The translations under genes and the position numbers were made by a program. This document shows positions 32,970-45,145 of a stretch of 64,000 nt of DNA, one piece after another. Origin of the DNA: Arthonia radiata (taxonomy: Eukaryota; Ascomycota; Arthoniomycetes; Arthoniales; Arthoniaceae); the NCBI GenBank assembly GCA_002989075.1, contig PSQN01000015.1:1116001-1180000 (forward strand), in the 5' to 3' direction. Position 1 is the first letter of the stretch, and each line of letters starts with the position of its first letter. The notes below the pieces were generated by a model. That model did no database searches and was not told the DNA's origin. It saw only the letters and a program-made list of their open reading frames with translations.

Positions 32970-35900
32970 ATGGCGAACATGGCCAGTCGCAGTGAAAATG
33001 TCGCGACTAAGATCATTGCGCGTCAGATGGCTGTAAGTCTTCATTGCCCAAAAATTCACAAGCAAGATCGGCATCTTCGAATTCACAGTCGAGCTGCTTC
33101 TCAGGCACATTTCGGTCACATGGCGGGGTTCTGCTTGAGCTTGTGCAACAACCAAGCCATGGCGAGACTGCTTCAGATCGCGTCGAAACGACAAGCGCAA
33201 TCATCTGTAATCGTACTGACCAAATCTCCAGAGTGCCACACCCACCTCGAACTCCGCCTCTTCACTCATCTCGACCCTTGTCCCAGTTCTTCTCATCTCC
33301 TTGGTATGGCTCATCTTGTTTCTCATCCTGCGCAAGAAGTTCCCGCGTGTCTATATGCCGCGAACCTTCCTGAGCAGCTTGCGAGAACCGTACGTATTCA
33401 AGCTTACCCACGTGCGGCCCGGGACCTGACATCTTGACAGCGAGCGAACCCGCGCCTTGCCCAATGGCCTCACCAACTGGTTCGGCACTTGGTTCTCGAC
33501 CCCAGATACCATTGTGCTCAACACGCAGACTCTCGACAGCTTCCTGTTCCTTCGCCTGCTCAAAATGAGCGTCATGACCTGTTTCGTGGGCATCTGCATC
33601 ACCTGGCCAATCCTATTCCCCGTCAACGCCACTGGACCAGGCCAACAGTCGCAGCTCGATCTACTTTCCATGTCCAACGCAACTCTGAAGGACAACAAGA
33701 CCAGTTACTTCCGATGGTTCGCCCACGCTGGATGTGCCTGGATATTCTTTGGTTTCGTCATCTACATGATCACGCGCGAATGCATCTACTACATCAACCT
33801 GAAGCAAGCGTATCTGGTCTCACCTTTGTATGCCGATAGGGTTTCATCCAAGACGGTCCTCTTCGTATCTGTCCCGGATGCATATCTCAACCCTGCAATC
33901 TTGCGCGAGATGCTTGGTCCTTCCGTTGTGCGCATCTGGATCCCGAGAGACACCAAGGAGCTCGAGGAGCACGTCCAAGAGCGTGATAAGATCGCTTTGA
34001 AGCTCGAGGCTGCCGAGACTAAACTCATCAAGACCGCAAACAAGAACCGCATGAAGGCCGCGAAGAAGGGAGGCGACGGTGAGACTGGCAACGGTCACAA
34101 GACCGAGACCGGCTCCGTGGCTGCTCGATACCTCTCCCCCAAGCAGAGACCAACCCACAAGACGAAGTTTCTCATTGGTAAGAAAGTCGACACCATCGAG
34201 TGGTGCCGCAACGAGCTCCAGACTCGCATCCCTGATGTCGACAACTACCAGCAGAAGCATGCCCGCGGGGAGACTAAGCCACTACACTCGGTCTTCGTCC
34301 AGTTTGCCAATCTTCGGGAAGCGCAGGCTGCCTATCAGAGTCTGACGCATCACCAAGCTCTCCATATGGCTCCCCGATTCACCGGCATGGTTCCTGAAGA
34401 GATCATCTGGAAGAACCTGGACATCCCTTGGTGGACACGCGTAATCAAGCAATTCATCGCCATTGCCGCCGTCACCGCTGTCATCATCTTTTGGACCATT
34501 CCGATTGCTCTTATTGGCGCAATTTCAAACATCACCCTTCTCATCGACAAGGCGCCGTGGTTGAGCTTCCTCAACAAATTGCCTACGCCCCTTGTTGGTA
34601 TCGTTGACGGCTTGTTGCCCGTTGTCCTGCTCGCGGTCTTGATGGCACTGCTTCCGATCTTCTTGCGCTTCTGCGCTAGATTCGCAGGCGCTGCTACTTT
34701 GGCTGAGGTCGAGTATCGCGTCCAGGTGAGTCTGCGTCATATCTCGGAGGGTTTGAATCGACTAACAAGAGTGCCAGAATTACTACTTCGCCTTCTATGT
34801 CATCCAAGTTTTCTTCATCGAGTCGATTGCGTCCGGCTCGTTTAAGAGTCTCTTTGCCATTCTGAATGATCCTTCCTCGGCTCCTGGCGCTTTGGCAACT
34901 GGCCTTCCTGGCGCATCCAACTTCTACATTTCCTACTTCATCCTGCAGGGCCTTGGTGTCACATCAGGCATGCTGGTGGCGATTGTAGGACTGATCATAT
35001 TCCTTGTGCTTGGCAAACTACTGGATACCACTCCGGTAAGTCGACCCCTCCCCACGCATCATTCGCAGTATGTTTGCTAATTACCTCATCTGTAGAGGAA
35101 GATGTACATGCGCTGGAGGACTCTGTCCCCTCTTGGCCTCGGAACTGTCTACCCAGTCTTCACTGGCTTGTTCGTCATCGCGCTCGCCTACTCGATCATC
35201 GCACCACTGGTTCTAGGTTTCGCTGCCATTGGCCTTTACTTCTTCTATCTTGCCTACCGATACAACTTTCTTTACAAGACCGGCGCTGGATACGACACCA
35301 AGGGCCTCATGTACCCGCGTGCCATGCAGCAGGTATTCGTGGGTCTGTACTTCGCTGAGGTCGCGATTCTCGGCATCTTCGCTATTGGTATGGGCTCGGC
35401 ACCCCTCCAGGCGGTTGGACCTCTGGTGATGATCGTCCTCCTCCTGATCTTCACTGTTCTATACCACTTGTCACTCAACTCAGCCCTCAAGCCTCTCCTC
35501 ACTTACCTTCCCAAGACTCTCGAGTCTGAAGAGCGCCGTCTCCTCGCCATGGAAGAGCACGACAGTGAAGCCGACTACGCCATGGGTTCTCCAGCGTCCA
35601 ACGAGAAGGGCGTCAAGTCCAGCACTCACTCGACCTCCAAGCACCACGGCGCCCCACACAAGAAGCCAAACTTCCTCACCAAGTTCATGCGCCCGGATAT
35701 CTACACGGACTACCACACCCTGCGCCGCTTGGTGCCGCGTGAATTTGCGGCATTGCAGTACCCGAACGAGATCCTCGACGATGCCTACCACCACCCCTCG
35801 GTCAAGAGTCAGCCGCCGCTCCTCTGGATCCCGCGTGACCCCATGGGCATCTCAGCCCAGGAGGTGCACGAGACGTCCAAGGTCATCCCCATCACCGACG

Positions 35901-35992
35901 AGGGCGCCTCCTTCGACGAGAAGGGCAAGATCGTCTGGGACCAGGACAACGCGCATCTAGCGCCCATCTACGAAGAGAAGATCTATTACTAG
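32970..35992 (+). CDS. CSC1/RSN1-type osmosensitive cation channel (OSCA/TMEM63)
   Basis: Plasma-membrane or endomembrane cation channel or scramblase of the CSC1/OSCA family. Five exons (32970-33032, 33232-33389, 33441-34725, 34778-35035, 35096-35992) sum to 886 residues. Exon 2 supplies TM0 (STLVPVLLISLVWLILFLIL) and RTFLSSLREPERTRALPNGL. The cytosolic domain contains TVLFVSVPDAYLN and the RRM-like PLHSVFVQFANLREAQAAYQ, followed by the channel core with VRQ-type loop sequence AEVEYRVQ-NYYFAFYVIQ. The C-terminal tail is long and charged (HHPSVKSQPPLLWIPRDPMG). The first intron (199 nt) is several times longer than the others. The short first exon rests on the ATG at 32970 and phase-0 splicing, and is the least certain part. 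Confidence 0.9.
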
Positions 35993-36596
35993 ACCTTTTC
36001 GATTATCACTATAAAAGAGCGTGCACCCGGCATGCTACGAACGCGCGACGGACGGATTGTATTTTGGCAAGGCGCTGGATACCCCTTTCGCAGGATCAGG
36101 TATGAGTATTAGATAGTAATGGGATGCACTGGTTTCATCGACTGGTGTGTCGGGATACCGTAATCATGGCGGGAATGGCAAATTGCATGGAGGACTCGAT
36201 GGAGGATCTCATAGGCTTTGTCGTTAGTTGTTCTTCACTGACACATGAACATGATCGTAGTGTCGGTTTGCCTTCACGCATCTTTCACGGGGCTTGTTTG
36301 CCCACAATGTCGCGGTGAAAGTACGCCCAGCGAGTGAATTACCACCCTGGCGACTGGCAGGCTGGCTGCAGGTTTCTCTGTCGTTGGCAAGGGGGTCGTT
36401 GACCTCGAACGATAGTGAGAGCGTTTTTGTTTTGGCTAATTTGGAAACATGGTGCACGTGTAATGCCCCGCGACGGGGTAATGGGTACTGCCGATATCTT
36501 CTACATATCGATCTCGGCACCATCAGCTGGTCTCTCAGCCGTTCAATATCGTACTAATTTCCTCCGCCAGAACTTGTCTCTTGACCATTCTTCGTC

Positions 36597-36607
36597 TCAT
36601 CAGATGA
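36597..36607. promoter_or_regulatory. Palindrome TCATCAGATGA, copy 3
   Basis: Third identical 11-bp palindrome, about 600 bp after the CSC1-type gene, again preceded by C. Confidence 0.3.
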
Positions 36608-36715
36608 AAGAGCATGGTTTCCCTCGTGTGTCTCCAACAGCAATCAGCCAGAAAGAAGTGGCACGGCTCTTCCAGTATGAGATGGCAGATGCTGACTGCA
36701 TGCGACAAGAGCAAT

Positions 36716-37443
36716 TTAACGTTGGTGCATCAGCTTAAGGTTCTGGATCTGTAGCTGGCAGGATACACTGGACTCGCTCAACCTATTGCCACACGATCGC
36801 CTCTGATCCCACGACGCACTCCGGTCATCAGACGTCCACTGCCTCGCAACACTCCTGCCAGTCAACTGAGCTACCATAACAGTAACAGTCAACCAGAGAA
36901 GGGAGACACATCCGACACTGATTAGGAATTTCTGTTGGGTCAAAAAGAACGGCGACACCAAGATGTGGTCCGCCAGGACTTTACTACCCGCAGTAACGTT
37001 GGCCGGTCTTTCCCTGACTCTGACCTGGACGACATAAGTGTTGAGGAAAGCTCTGAAGGCTCTATCAATGATGGAAAACATGCTCAAGAAAACCTGTGGC
37101 GCGAGCAAATTCACTGGGCGGGCTTTGAAGCGGAGAAAGACCAGATGAACCGACCCGTCGACTCTTGGGACCGTCTGAACTCAAGCTTTCCGAGGAGCAA
37201 ACCAACTACCACAGATCGCGAACGTCGGTCATTGTATAAGCTGTTCAACCTGACGAGGCAACAGAGAGATTCATACCGGTCCACAATTCTCCACTGGAGG
37301 TTGTGAAGAATGCGGAGGATATTCTTCCATGCTTGGAAGGAATAGCAGAACATACTGATGAGTAAATCGGCACAAGGTCGCCAAATATCGCCTTCCGCAT
37401 GGGTTTTTGTCATTCTCATTTCTGCGGTACCAGGTATGGACAA
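36716..37443 (-). pseudogene. Possible remnant of a membrane protein
   Basis: Two adjoining open minus-strand frames meet at about 37.11 kb. The downstream one reads MFSIIDRAFRAFLNTYVVQ ... SPFFLTQQKFLISVG followed by a strongly hydrophobic segment (CVSLLWLTVTVMVAQL), as in a membrane protein. A CACAG acceptor precedes its first residues. I could not complete a model with a start codon and matched splice sites. I do not recognise the family; it may be noise. Confidence 0.25.
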
Positions 37444-37858
37444 CTCACCATGATTATCAGATGCGGTATAGTTCTTACATCGAGCGCAAAAGCTTTACAA
37501 ATATGGCTCTGGACGCTCCTACTCTGATAGCTGATCGTGCTGGAGGGCCCCTGCCTCTCATGACCGTGTCGCAACTGCGGCAACAGTCTCGACAACCGTC
37601 ACGGCTCTTTCTTTACTCCGAATATTGTCGACTTTGATTGTCAACATACCAAACAAATTCTGAGCAGGCTCATCAGTTGAGTCTGCCTGCATATCAAAGC
37701 ACTTGTTCTTGCTCCACGTCTTGGTCGACGTTTCACACAAGCTCATCACTTGAGTTTGTCAACCAAACACTCGTATCTTGCAACTTCTGCTGTGACCCGT
37801 CACCAGCGGCTTCAGTGTACGATGCAGGCCCCACGCGAGCTTACGCATTCGCAAGCGC

Positions 37859-40685
37859 ATGGTTCCAACCTCCGCCCATAAGAGTAACGCTCAAGCATAT
37901 CGCATCAGCTCCCTTGTGAAGACAGCTCCACGCACGCTCCAGGACATCGTGGCCATCGATGCAAACAAAGGTAGTCTGAAGCCGTTCATTGAGGACTATC
38001 CACGCTTGAAGAAAAGGCTGGAGAGCGTAAGTCGTAACTATGTCCTGCTTTTACCACCTTTTTTCAGTGTCTTGACGGCCGAAAAGCTCAACACCGACAT
38101 CAAAAGCCATACAGTTGAAGCTGAAGAAGCAGACAAGAATCTTCTATCAGACAAAGCCGCCAGTGACAAGGCATCAGTCTCCTCCGTGGACTCTGCCCAG
38201 CCCCTCAGGCATGATACTGCCAAACAGGTCGAGAAACTCAGAGAGCTTCTCGTCGCTCGAGCTCAGTTACCCTCACTTATACTCAATGCTAATATGTTCG
38301 CTCGCTTCTAACATTATTGCAATAGTCACACCGGAGACAGTCCTGAAGGGCAGGTCTTCCGTTCGTCAAATAACAATGTCAACGACTTCCTCCGGTTACA
38401 GGGAGTGCCAATGACTCACGGCGCCTGGCGAACTTCTGCCATAGTTCATACTTTTATGGTGCTGGGTTCGGCATATCAGCATTGCAGGAAAGAGTATGAG
38501 CAAGAATCTCGTAAGGTCTTCAACGAGGCTGGCGAAAATGCCACGAAGTTACAGCATCAGATTGACACCCTCAGACAAGATCTGGAGAAGTCTCGCCACC
38601 GTGCCAACAATCTGGTCAAAGAACCGGAATCACACTCTGCTCATGTGTCGTCGACCGACACTGCAACGAGGAATGCCAGCCTCATTTCTCAGCTCGAAAA
38701 AGCCCGCGAGGACTTTGATGCAGTCAGTTCGAATAATGCCGTCCAGAAAGCGGAGACGTGCGACTAAAGAAAGAACTTCAGACCTTGCATCCAGTATGCG
38801 AGGGTCACGAACAGAAAGCGCTCTGCTTGCGCCAAGAAAACAGCACCTTGAGTTCGAAATTGGCCAAGATGGAAGATATCTGGAACAGGACAAGGTCGTC
38901 CTTGCGGACAAACACAGTCGAGAAAATGTGTTTGAAGAGGTCAAGTCTGACAAGGCAAATCTTCGAGCGACATGCAATGGACTCAAAACAAAGGCTTCCG
39001 AGCAGTGCGCAAACAATGAGCAAGCCTGGCAGGAGGTGAAGACGGCGAAAGCTGAAACCAAAAGACATCAGACGAGTAACGAACGCCTTGAGACTCGCGT
39101 GGCGGAGTTTTCAAAGGCAATAGCGTCTCTCAGAGCGCGGTATGACGAAGGCGAGGGTTCAATGAAGGCACTTGTGGCAGACAATCTATGGCTCGCCAAA
39201 AGAGCTGGCATTTCAAACACCGAGCGCGACAAGTACCAACAAGAGCTCATCCACCTCCTGCCAATCGACCAGCTGCATGAAGGGTGCGCGAAGCAGCGCG
39301 TCGAACTTGACGCGGAGCTTCAGCAGCTCCAAGCATCAAACTGACACACATCAAACTGACAAACTCCGCACATCCAACTTGCGCAACTTGCCCTTGCAAA
39401 CAGGACTCGGAGCTTCGAGATAACATTCAATCAGGTCCTTAACCCAGTGATGGTGTTGGGACAGACGTAAGCGCCACGAAAGACCTCGAACTTGAGCTGT
39501 GCAACGTATCCAATGAGCGAAACATCCTGCGAGGCGAGCTCGTCAATCATCGTTCTATTGTGTCCCGACTACAAATGAGCAAGATCAAACGCGTCCAACA
39601 AGCTCGAAAGATTGCCCATCTACGCCATCGCATCCAGATCCAGTATCGGCGCAGTGCTTCACGCTTACGAGAAGTTTTCTCTCGCATCGCTCGGCCGCGG
39701 ATTTATACTAATGCTCAGCGCATTGGGGACACAGCAAGACAGTTTGCTGAGCTTGAGTCCAAGTTGGTCAAGAAGCACAACGAAGAGATGCAAACAGTAC
39801 ACAACAACATCGCTGGAAACCTGTTCTCCCTACTCCGCGGGCGGGTAGATCAAACACTCCGCACTTCCAACGTCACTCACCAAACAATCACAATACTAAT
39901 CAGCGCAATGGCAGCTCAGCACGCTGACGCTGATGCCATGCTGAAGCGACTCGTGTCTGTTGCGCACATCTCAGACACCTTCACTGTTGACCATCGACGG
40001 ATGCTTGCTTCATGGCTTGGTCTTCCTTGTGCACCATCGCCGATTGCTCGTGGCCACCCGTACGAACCTCTATCGTTTGCTACGGAAATTGAAGGTTTTC
40101 TCAAACATCACGCAGTCGTCAGCAGCATCAAAACCTCTGACTTGGCCATCTACGGCTTTGACGGTGTCAGCGACGTCCTCTGGGCCACTAACGTGAGACC
40201 ACGTCTAGTTGAGTGCACTGCCGTCGCTGATTTTCTTCAACTTGCGGCCCGGAAGATGATTGGAAGCGACCAGCCACATCCGTCGTTCGCCGTGGCCTGC
40301 AAATTTGCCGCCCATCTCCAGCACAACTGGCCCTCTCAGGTTATACCAAATACAGTTCGTACGATCTTCGATCGCTATGATCACCTCGATGCCACAGACC
40401 GAATCTGCGCCGTCAGACTATTTCTCGTTGCGCACCGGCACTCCTTCACCCCAGCCGATATCACTGACACACATCCTGGTATTGCCGAATCCCGATCTTC
40501 TCGCGCTACTCAAAGATGTGCCTATCACTGGCGACTTTGCGCATTCTTTCTGTCTCTTCGGCGAAGTCAACTTCAACTTCGAGAATCCTTTCAAAACCAC
40601 AAGCACATCCTTACCGAACAAGCCCGCGCTGATCATCTTCCGCTCTGGAGAAACTGAACCTGTCTTCACGCGAGAACCGAATTGA
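37859..40685 (+). pseudogene. Decayed long coiled-coil protein gene
   Basis: A series of adjoining plus-strand frames encodes one continuous protein type: heptad-rich coiled coil (LQHQIDTLRQDLEKSRHRAN, KKELQTLHPVCEGHEQKAL, ARYDEGEGSMKALVADNLWL), then a basic helical part and a globular C-terminal domain ending GDFAHSFCLFGEVNFNF ... ALIIFRSGETEPVFTR. One intron near 38.27-38.33 kb (CTAAC branch, AATAG acceptor) restores frame (ARAHHTGDSPEGQVFRSS). At about 38.76, 38.87 and 40.44 kb the frame shifts without a usable intron, and the passage at 39.3-39.45 kb is unresolved. It is either a decaying host gene with about three to four breaks or a region with sequencing indels. Function unknown. Confidence 0.5.
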
Positions 40686-40779
40686 CCGGGATTAAGGTGC
40701 ACTGTCAAGGGTTTACAAATCATAATCCTAAAGGACGGTGTCGCTTTCTGTATTAGCCCACGTTGCACATAATCTCATT

Positions 40780-40935
40780 AGCTGAGCTTATCAGCTAAAT
40801 ATTCGTTTCTTATAACTACTGCCGTAATCCGCGGTAGGTAGCTTTAATCTATAGTATAAGTTCTATAAGAGCTTATTTATTTATAAGCTTATAGTTTAGC
40901 TTGTAAGAGTAATATTTAAGCGTATTATATTAGCA
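40780..40935. repeat. AT-rich island
   Basis: A short stretch rich in TTATAA, TATAAG and TTTATAAGCTTATAG, far more AT-rich than anything nearby, with small inverted repeats (AGCTGA ... TCAGCT at its left edge). It lies just after the decayed coiled-coil gene. The composition resembles a RIP-mutated repeat fragment, but no element is recognisable. Confidence 0.45.
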
Positions 40936-41267
40936 CCCTTGTAAGGACAGCTTTACGCACAACCCAGGTTATTGAGGTCATTGAGGCCGGTGACGACAAC
41001 ATTTCTGATCTGATAATTTTCAGGTGAGACTGGTAGGGAGGATAGTTAGTAAGATGACACCACAGTTTGTATAAGCAAAGAAAGGAGCAGATGTATGCTA
41101 GTAAGACAACGAAGAATAAGGGAACTAAGAGAAGAGAACACATTGACCTAGACTGCAGGTGCTCTGCCTACCAATTTCGTTGATCCACGGACTTGTTCTA
41201 CCCGCTAATTACGACCACTCGCCGAACTCATCAACCTGCTCCGACGGATGGCCACCCCAGACGGCTT

Positions 41268-42293
41268 CTACGGGTACAGGTATCCACCGTTGCCTTGCAA
41301 CTGCGTCGCAACAACACCCTCGTCCCAGACACTCACCGCCTTGCAGACAAGGCCTCCCTCATCAAACTCCAAAAACAACATTCCCCTCACTCTCACCCCA
41401 CGGGTGCCATCTGCCTCGATCCCCATGTACTCGCTCTTTTGCGCACCTTGCCACAAATACTCGATAGCGCCTTGCTTCCCATCCGCCAGGATATAGAAGT
41501 CATGAAACGCCTTCTCGGGAAACGCGCCCATCCCCGCATTCTGCGCAGACACAGCCGCGACGAAGGCATCACGCCCACGGACCACGCTATCATTTTCATT
41601 GATCTCAACATTCTCCGCCGCCAGCGCCGCATTCGCGCTTGCGTTACCGGCATTGACATTCGCGTGCAGCATCGCCATATTCTTACGGAGCAACGCGCGG
41701 TACTCAGCCGACGTCTGCGGGTTTGCCGGAAGCTCACCTGGCGTCTGCGTTGAAAACGGGGGCACCGCGATCTGATGGCTCATCTGCGCCTTCATCCTGC
41801 CGATGGAGTCCACGGTCATCCAGTCCCGGGCGAGCGCATCCGCGTCAAAGACGAAGCGCTCTGCGCCCCACACGCTGTAGCGTCCGTTGTCTTGCAGCGG
41901 CAGGCCGGGGAACGCCGCGGACTGCACGCCCTGCAGGCGGTATAGCACGGCGCCTACGTTGCCGTCGACGATGTTGTATTGGTCGAGCAATTGCAGGCCT
42001 TGTAGCGGGCCTTCAGCGTTGTGGCGCAGTGCGGCGACGGAGGCGGCGCGGGACGTCAAGAGGAGGCCGTCGTAGTTCCAGTGGTGGTCCGGGGCGAGCA
42101 GGGGGCCGTTTGCGCTGGCTTGGCCTTGGCTGAGGTTTATGTGGTAGCGGACGAAGTTCGCGCGGAGTTTTGACTCGTGGGTTGGAGGGTCGGGGATGTT
42201 GTCGAAGGTGGTTGGGTGCAGAGGCCCTGGGGTTGCGGTGGCCATGGCTAAGAAGATCGATGCGGTGAGGAAGACTAGGAGGCTTATGGTCAT
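41268..42293 (-). CDS. Secreted tandem NTF2-fold (SnoaL-like) protein
   Basis: An intronless 341-residue protein with an N-terminal signal peptide (MTISLLVFLTASIFLAMATA, cleavage near residue 21). Two similar alpha+beta halves follow, each with an N-terminal helix, a conserved NVG/EVNENDSVV-type strand, FHDFYILADGKQGAIEYLW and a final KAVSVWDE strand. This is the layout of NTF2-like, SnoaL-type cyclase/isomerase folds. Activity and substrate are not evident; extracellular members are common in plant-associated fungi. TATAAAG on the minus strand (42417-42423) lies about 125 bp upstream of the ATG. The coding strand is C-rich in the 5' half and G-rich in the 3' half, switching at about 41.88 kb. 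Confidence 0.72.
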   Translation of the reverse strand: MTISLLVFLTASIFLAMATATPGPLHPTTFDNIPDPPTHESKLRANFVRYHINLSQGQASANGPLLAPDHHWNYDGLLLTSRAASVAALRHNAEGPLQGLQLLDQYNIVDGNVGAVLYRLQGVQSAAFPGLPLQDNGRYSVWGAERFVFDADALARDWMTVDSIGRMKAQMSHQIAVPPFSTQTPGELPANPQTSAEYRALLRKNMAMLHANVNAGNASANAALAAENVEINENDSVVRGRDAFVAAVSAQNAGMGAFPEKAFHDFYILADGKQGAIEYLWQGAQKSEYMGIEADGTRGVRVRGMLFLEFDEGGLVCKAVSVWDEGVVATQLQGNGGYLYP

Positions 42294-42416
42294 TATGGAT
42301 GGTGTGAGTTGAGTGCGGGCGGCTTTGTGTTGATACCTAGAGAGTGAATGATGTTGATCTGGTCGGAGGCTGTGGTGTTGATGATTTCGGGGTACTGACT
42401 GGACTTACAGCCATGT

Positions 42417-42423
42417 CTTTATA
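42417..42423 (-). promoter_or_regulatory. TATA box of the NTF2-fold gene
   Basis: CATATAAAG on the minus strand, about 125 bp before the ATG at 42293. Confidence 0.5.
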
Positions 42424-43514
42424 TGCTTGTAACATGCGACAACCTACGGACCCGAGCATAGGAGACTGAGGATTCCAGATCATGCATGATACAGCACATT
42501 GGCAGAACAGGCCATCAGCGTACTGTCAGGGATCATTGATGAATACAATTGCTGAGATCAAGGCGACCCCATCGATAGCGCGCGGATATCGAGGACTCCT
42601 CCTGATACTAGCCTTATGCTTAGTCTGCACGGGCTCGTAGAAGGCAAAAGAGCCGCAGAAACCCTGCTCCTGACATAATTGGTGCTCTGGTCGATTCATC
42701 GAGAAAAGCGCCAACAGCCCGTTCAGCTTCCGGGCTTACGTCTCGCCATTGTCGACCTTTGGTATCAGTGTTACAACCTGCACGGCACCAGACGAAAGCA
42801 CCCGTCCTTGGAAGACTATTGCGTGCAGATATTGTCCCACAGCGAACCAAATCAGCTATACCTAAGATGTTGAGCAGTTGACAACCATCCGGAGGAACCG
42901 AAGCGTCAGCGTCAGCTCCTTCTTACAACGCAAGGGTTGGCATTGTGAGCCTCGAGCCGCGCGCATCCGTCAATGTGGGCGATGTATGTGTATATGTCGG
43001 CGGAGACGATGTATAGCTGTACAGGACGGATGGTTTTGCGATAGTGTGTGTCATCAGCTATCTTGAATAGGATGTTTCTGCGTGTCAGCGTGCGTTTGTG
43101 CTCTTGGCTTCTTGGCTCATGCGATGATTCCGTAATGGTGTCCCAGCATGATGCATACCAAGAGTGGAGATGGAGCAATGCGTGCTATGGTTGGGATAAG
43201 TGGAGAGTATGCAGTAGGGCGAGTAGGTACTGTTGTGGCAAGAGTACCTTCACGACTCAACTGTAGAATGAGATGAATGTGGTCTCATTTCTTAGTATCA
43301 TCTCTTTTCGCCGCCTTATGGTCATAGATCTACTCCTTTCTCCGCTCATGCAAACTATGGTGTTATCTTGTTGGAAAATGGGATGGCTGGCAAAAGGCTT
43401 GGCGTTATCCCGCCACCCGATCAATGGGTGAATATTGCTACCTTTCTCCTTTTCAATTCAAACTTCGTTTCCATTACAGAAGGCAGCTAGAAGTTAACAG
43501 CGCGATCGGACTAT

Positions 43515-43570
43515 TGTAGACTTGCTGCAGACTTTCCTGCAGCTCTCCTGCAGCTAAGCTGCTGTTAAGC
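43515..43570. repeat. TGYAG array 1, five ~11-bp units
   Basis: Units TGTAGACTTGC, TGCAGACTTTCC, TGCAGCTCTCC, TGCAGCTAAGC and TGCTGTTAAGC run head to tail (11 or 12 bp each). Ends about 250 bp after the stop of member B. Confidence 0.6.
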
Positions 43571-43817
43571 CGTGGAATTAGCTTTTCGCAAAAAGCATGC
43601 CACGCGATAACATTTGTGCAGACTTGATTTTTAGATGGAAAAGTAGCTGGTGCAAATTTGGGACGACGCTTCGGCTATCCTGTATTTGATCTCTACGTGA
43701 AAGTACTTTTCAGTACTTGTCAAGAGTGCGAGTAGTCGACTTGATTGCAATTGAGGACTGATGTCGAGAGCTGAGGCGTGCTGCCCCCATTCTGGCATTA
43801 TCGTACGCGTTGCTGTG

Positions 43818-45145
43818 CTAGACGAAGTAACCTTGCTTAACCATTGCGCCCCACTGCGACGCGAAGTCCGGAGCACTCGCCACTGGCGCATCAGCCTCCA
43901 TCGGCGCGCCAAGGTTGGAGTGATACCACGTCGGCTCCCCATGCTGTGTCGTGCACGTCTTCCCACTGTTCCTGTACAGCTGCTTCTTCGCATGGAACGT
44001 CTTGTCTGCATCCCTGCCCTTGGACGCATACATACACTCCACACACAGCCCCTTGGAGAAGTACTTCTCAGCCTTCTCGCACACCTCCGCGACAAGCATC
44101 CGGTACGCTTTGCGGCACTTCTCGCATGAGTTTTTACGCGACTTCATCTTGAAGACGCTGAGACGTTTGATCAGGTCGATAATACTCGAGTCCGAGAAGC
44201 GGAACTCCATCGGCCAGACACGGCAGGCTTTGAGCGCCTGATGAAAGTGGACAAAGGCCTGTTCGCAGCACGGTTTAGCAGGCTCGTCGATGAGGGAGCT
44301 AACAAGGTCGTAGAGGTGGTGCTGCATGATGTTGCGGAGGCGGCCTTTGCCAGCGTTGAGACAACCTGTTCGATACGTTAGTCGTCGTCCATAAGAGGTA
44401 GCGCTCAGCAATAGAGTCAAGACTTACGGCCGACACCAGGCTCCAGCATGCTCTTCGGCACCAACAGAGGCTCCAGCGGTCTGATCGGCTGCCGGGCGTC
44501 CAAGTGCCCGACGCCGTTATACATGAGGAATTTGGTTAGCTGGGCGAAGATGACGGCGTGGCCGAACCAGTAGGCCGGTTGTATGAGCAGCATTGCTTCG
44601 CGGACGTGTTCGGCAACAGCTATCTTCATCTCTTCCGTCGTTTCGGCTCTCACATGCGTGCTGGAATATGTATGCCTGACGCGTTCGTACCAATGCTTGA
44701 ACCATTCTCTCATATCGTTAGTGTTGATGTTGACCACGAACTGATTCGCGATCAGGCGGATCTGCCAAAGGCAGCGCCGGTTGACGCTGTAAAAGCGGAC
44801 ATCGAGAGCATCGTGCAGCATCCTCAAGACGATCTCGAAGGCATCGACGTTTTCGACTTTGATGGACCTAGCGTCGTCGGCTGTGTCGCGGTTGACATCA
44901 TCGGAACCGAGCTGTTTGGCTAATGTGGGAGCCACGTTACGAATAAGAGCGGCTTTGACCAGGTAGAGGCGCTGGCGGAAGATGCGAGGATGATTGTCGT
45001 TGAGATGCTGAAGCTCGTTGCGCAGGTCGTCGATGTCGGCCTTGGGTTCGATGTCGTGCACGTAGAGAGTGGCGTTGCCTTCAGAATAGATGTCGCAGAA
45101 GCTGATCTTGAGACAGGGGGGTTTGGCGAAGTTTTGGGTGGTCAT
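43818..45145 (-). CDS. BTB-zinc family member B
   Basis: Exons 45145-44428 and 44365-43818 flank a 62-nt intron (GTAAGT ... ACTAAC ... GAACAG) in phase 1; the total is 421 residues. The N-terminal half has a short beta-rich leader (ATLYVHDIEP) and a BTB/POZ-like domain: DAFEIVLRMLHD, CLWQIRLIANQFVVN, MREWFKHWYE, QPAYWFGHAVIF, TKFLMYNG. The C-terminal half opens with GKGRLRNIMQHHLYD, has a CC pair, KACRVWPMEFRFSDSSI, and then C-x2-C-x23-C-x2-C-x26-C-x3-H-x4-WYHS, a likely zinc-binding module. BTB domains usually mediate dimerisation or bind Cul3; the C-terminal domain is not one I can name. Intact, in contrast to member A. Confidence 0.8.

Larger units (their letters stand above)
35993..37858. 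other. Intergenic, 1.9 kb
   Basis: No secure gene. It contains palindrome copy 3 (36597-36607) and a possible membrane-protein remnant on the minus strand (listed). Confidence 0.45.
42294..43817. other. Intergenic, 1.5 kb
   Basis: Holds the NTF2-fold promoter and, near the 3' end of BTB-zinc member B, a short TGYAG array (listed). No gene supported. Confidence 0.45.

Noticed and set aside
36935-37306. 123-residue plus-strand ORF
   Set aside because: Charged, no domain, and antisense to the more protein-like minus-strand frames.
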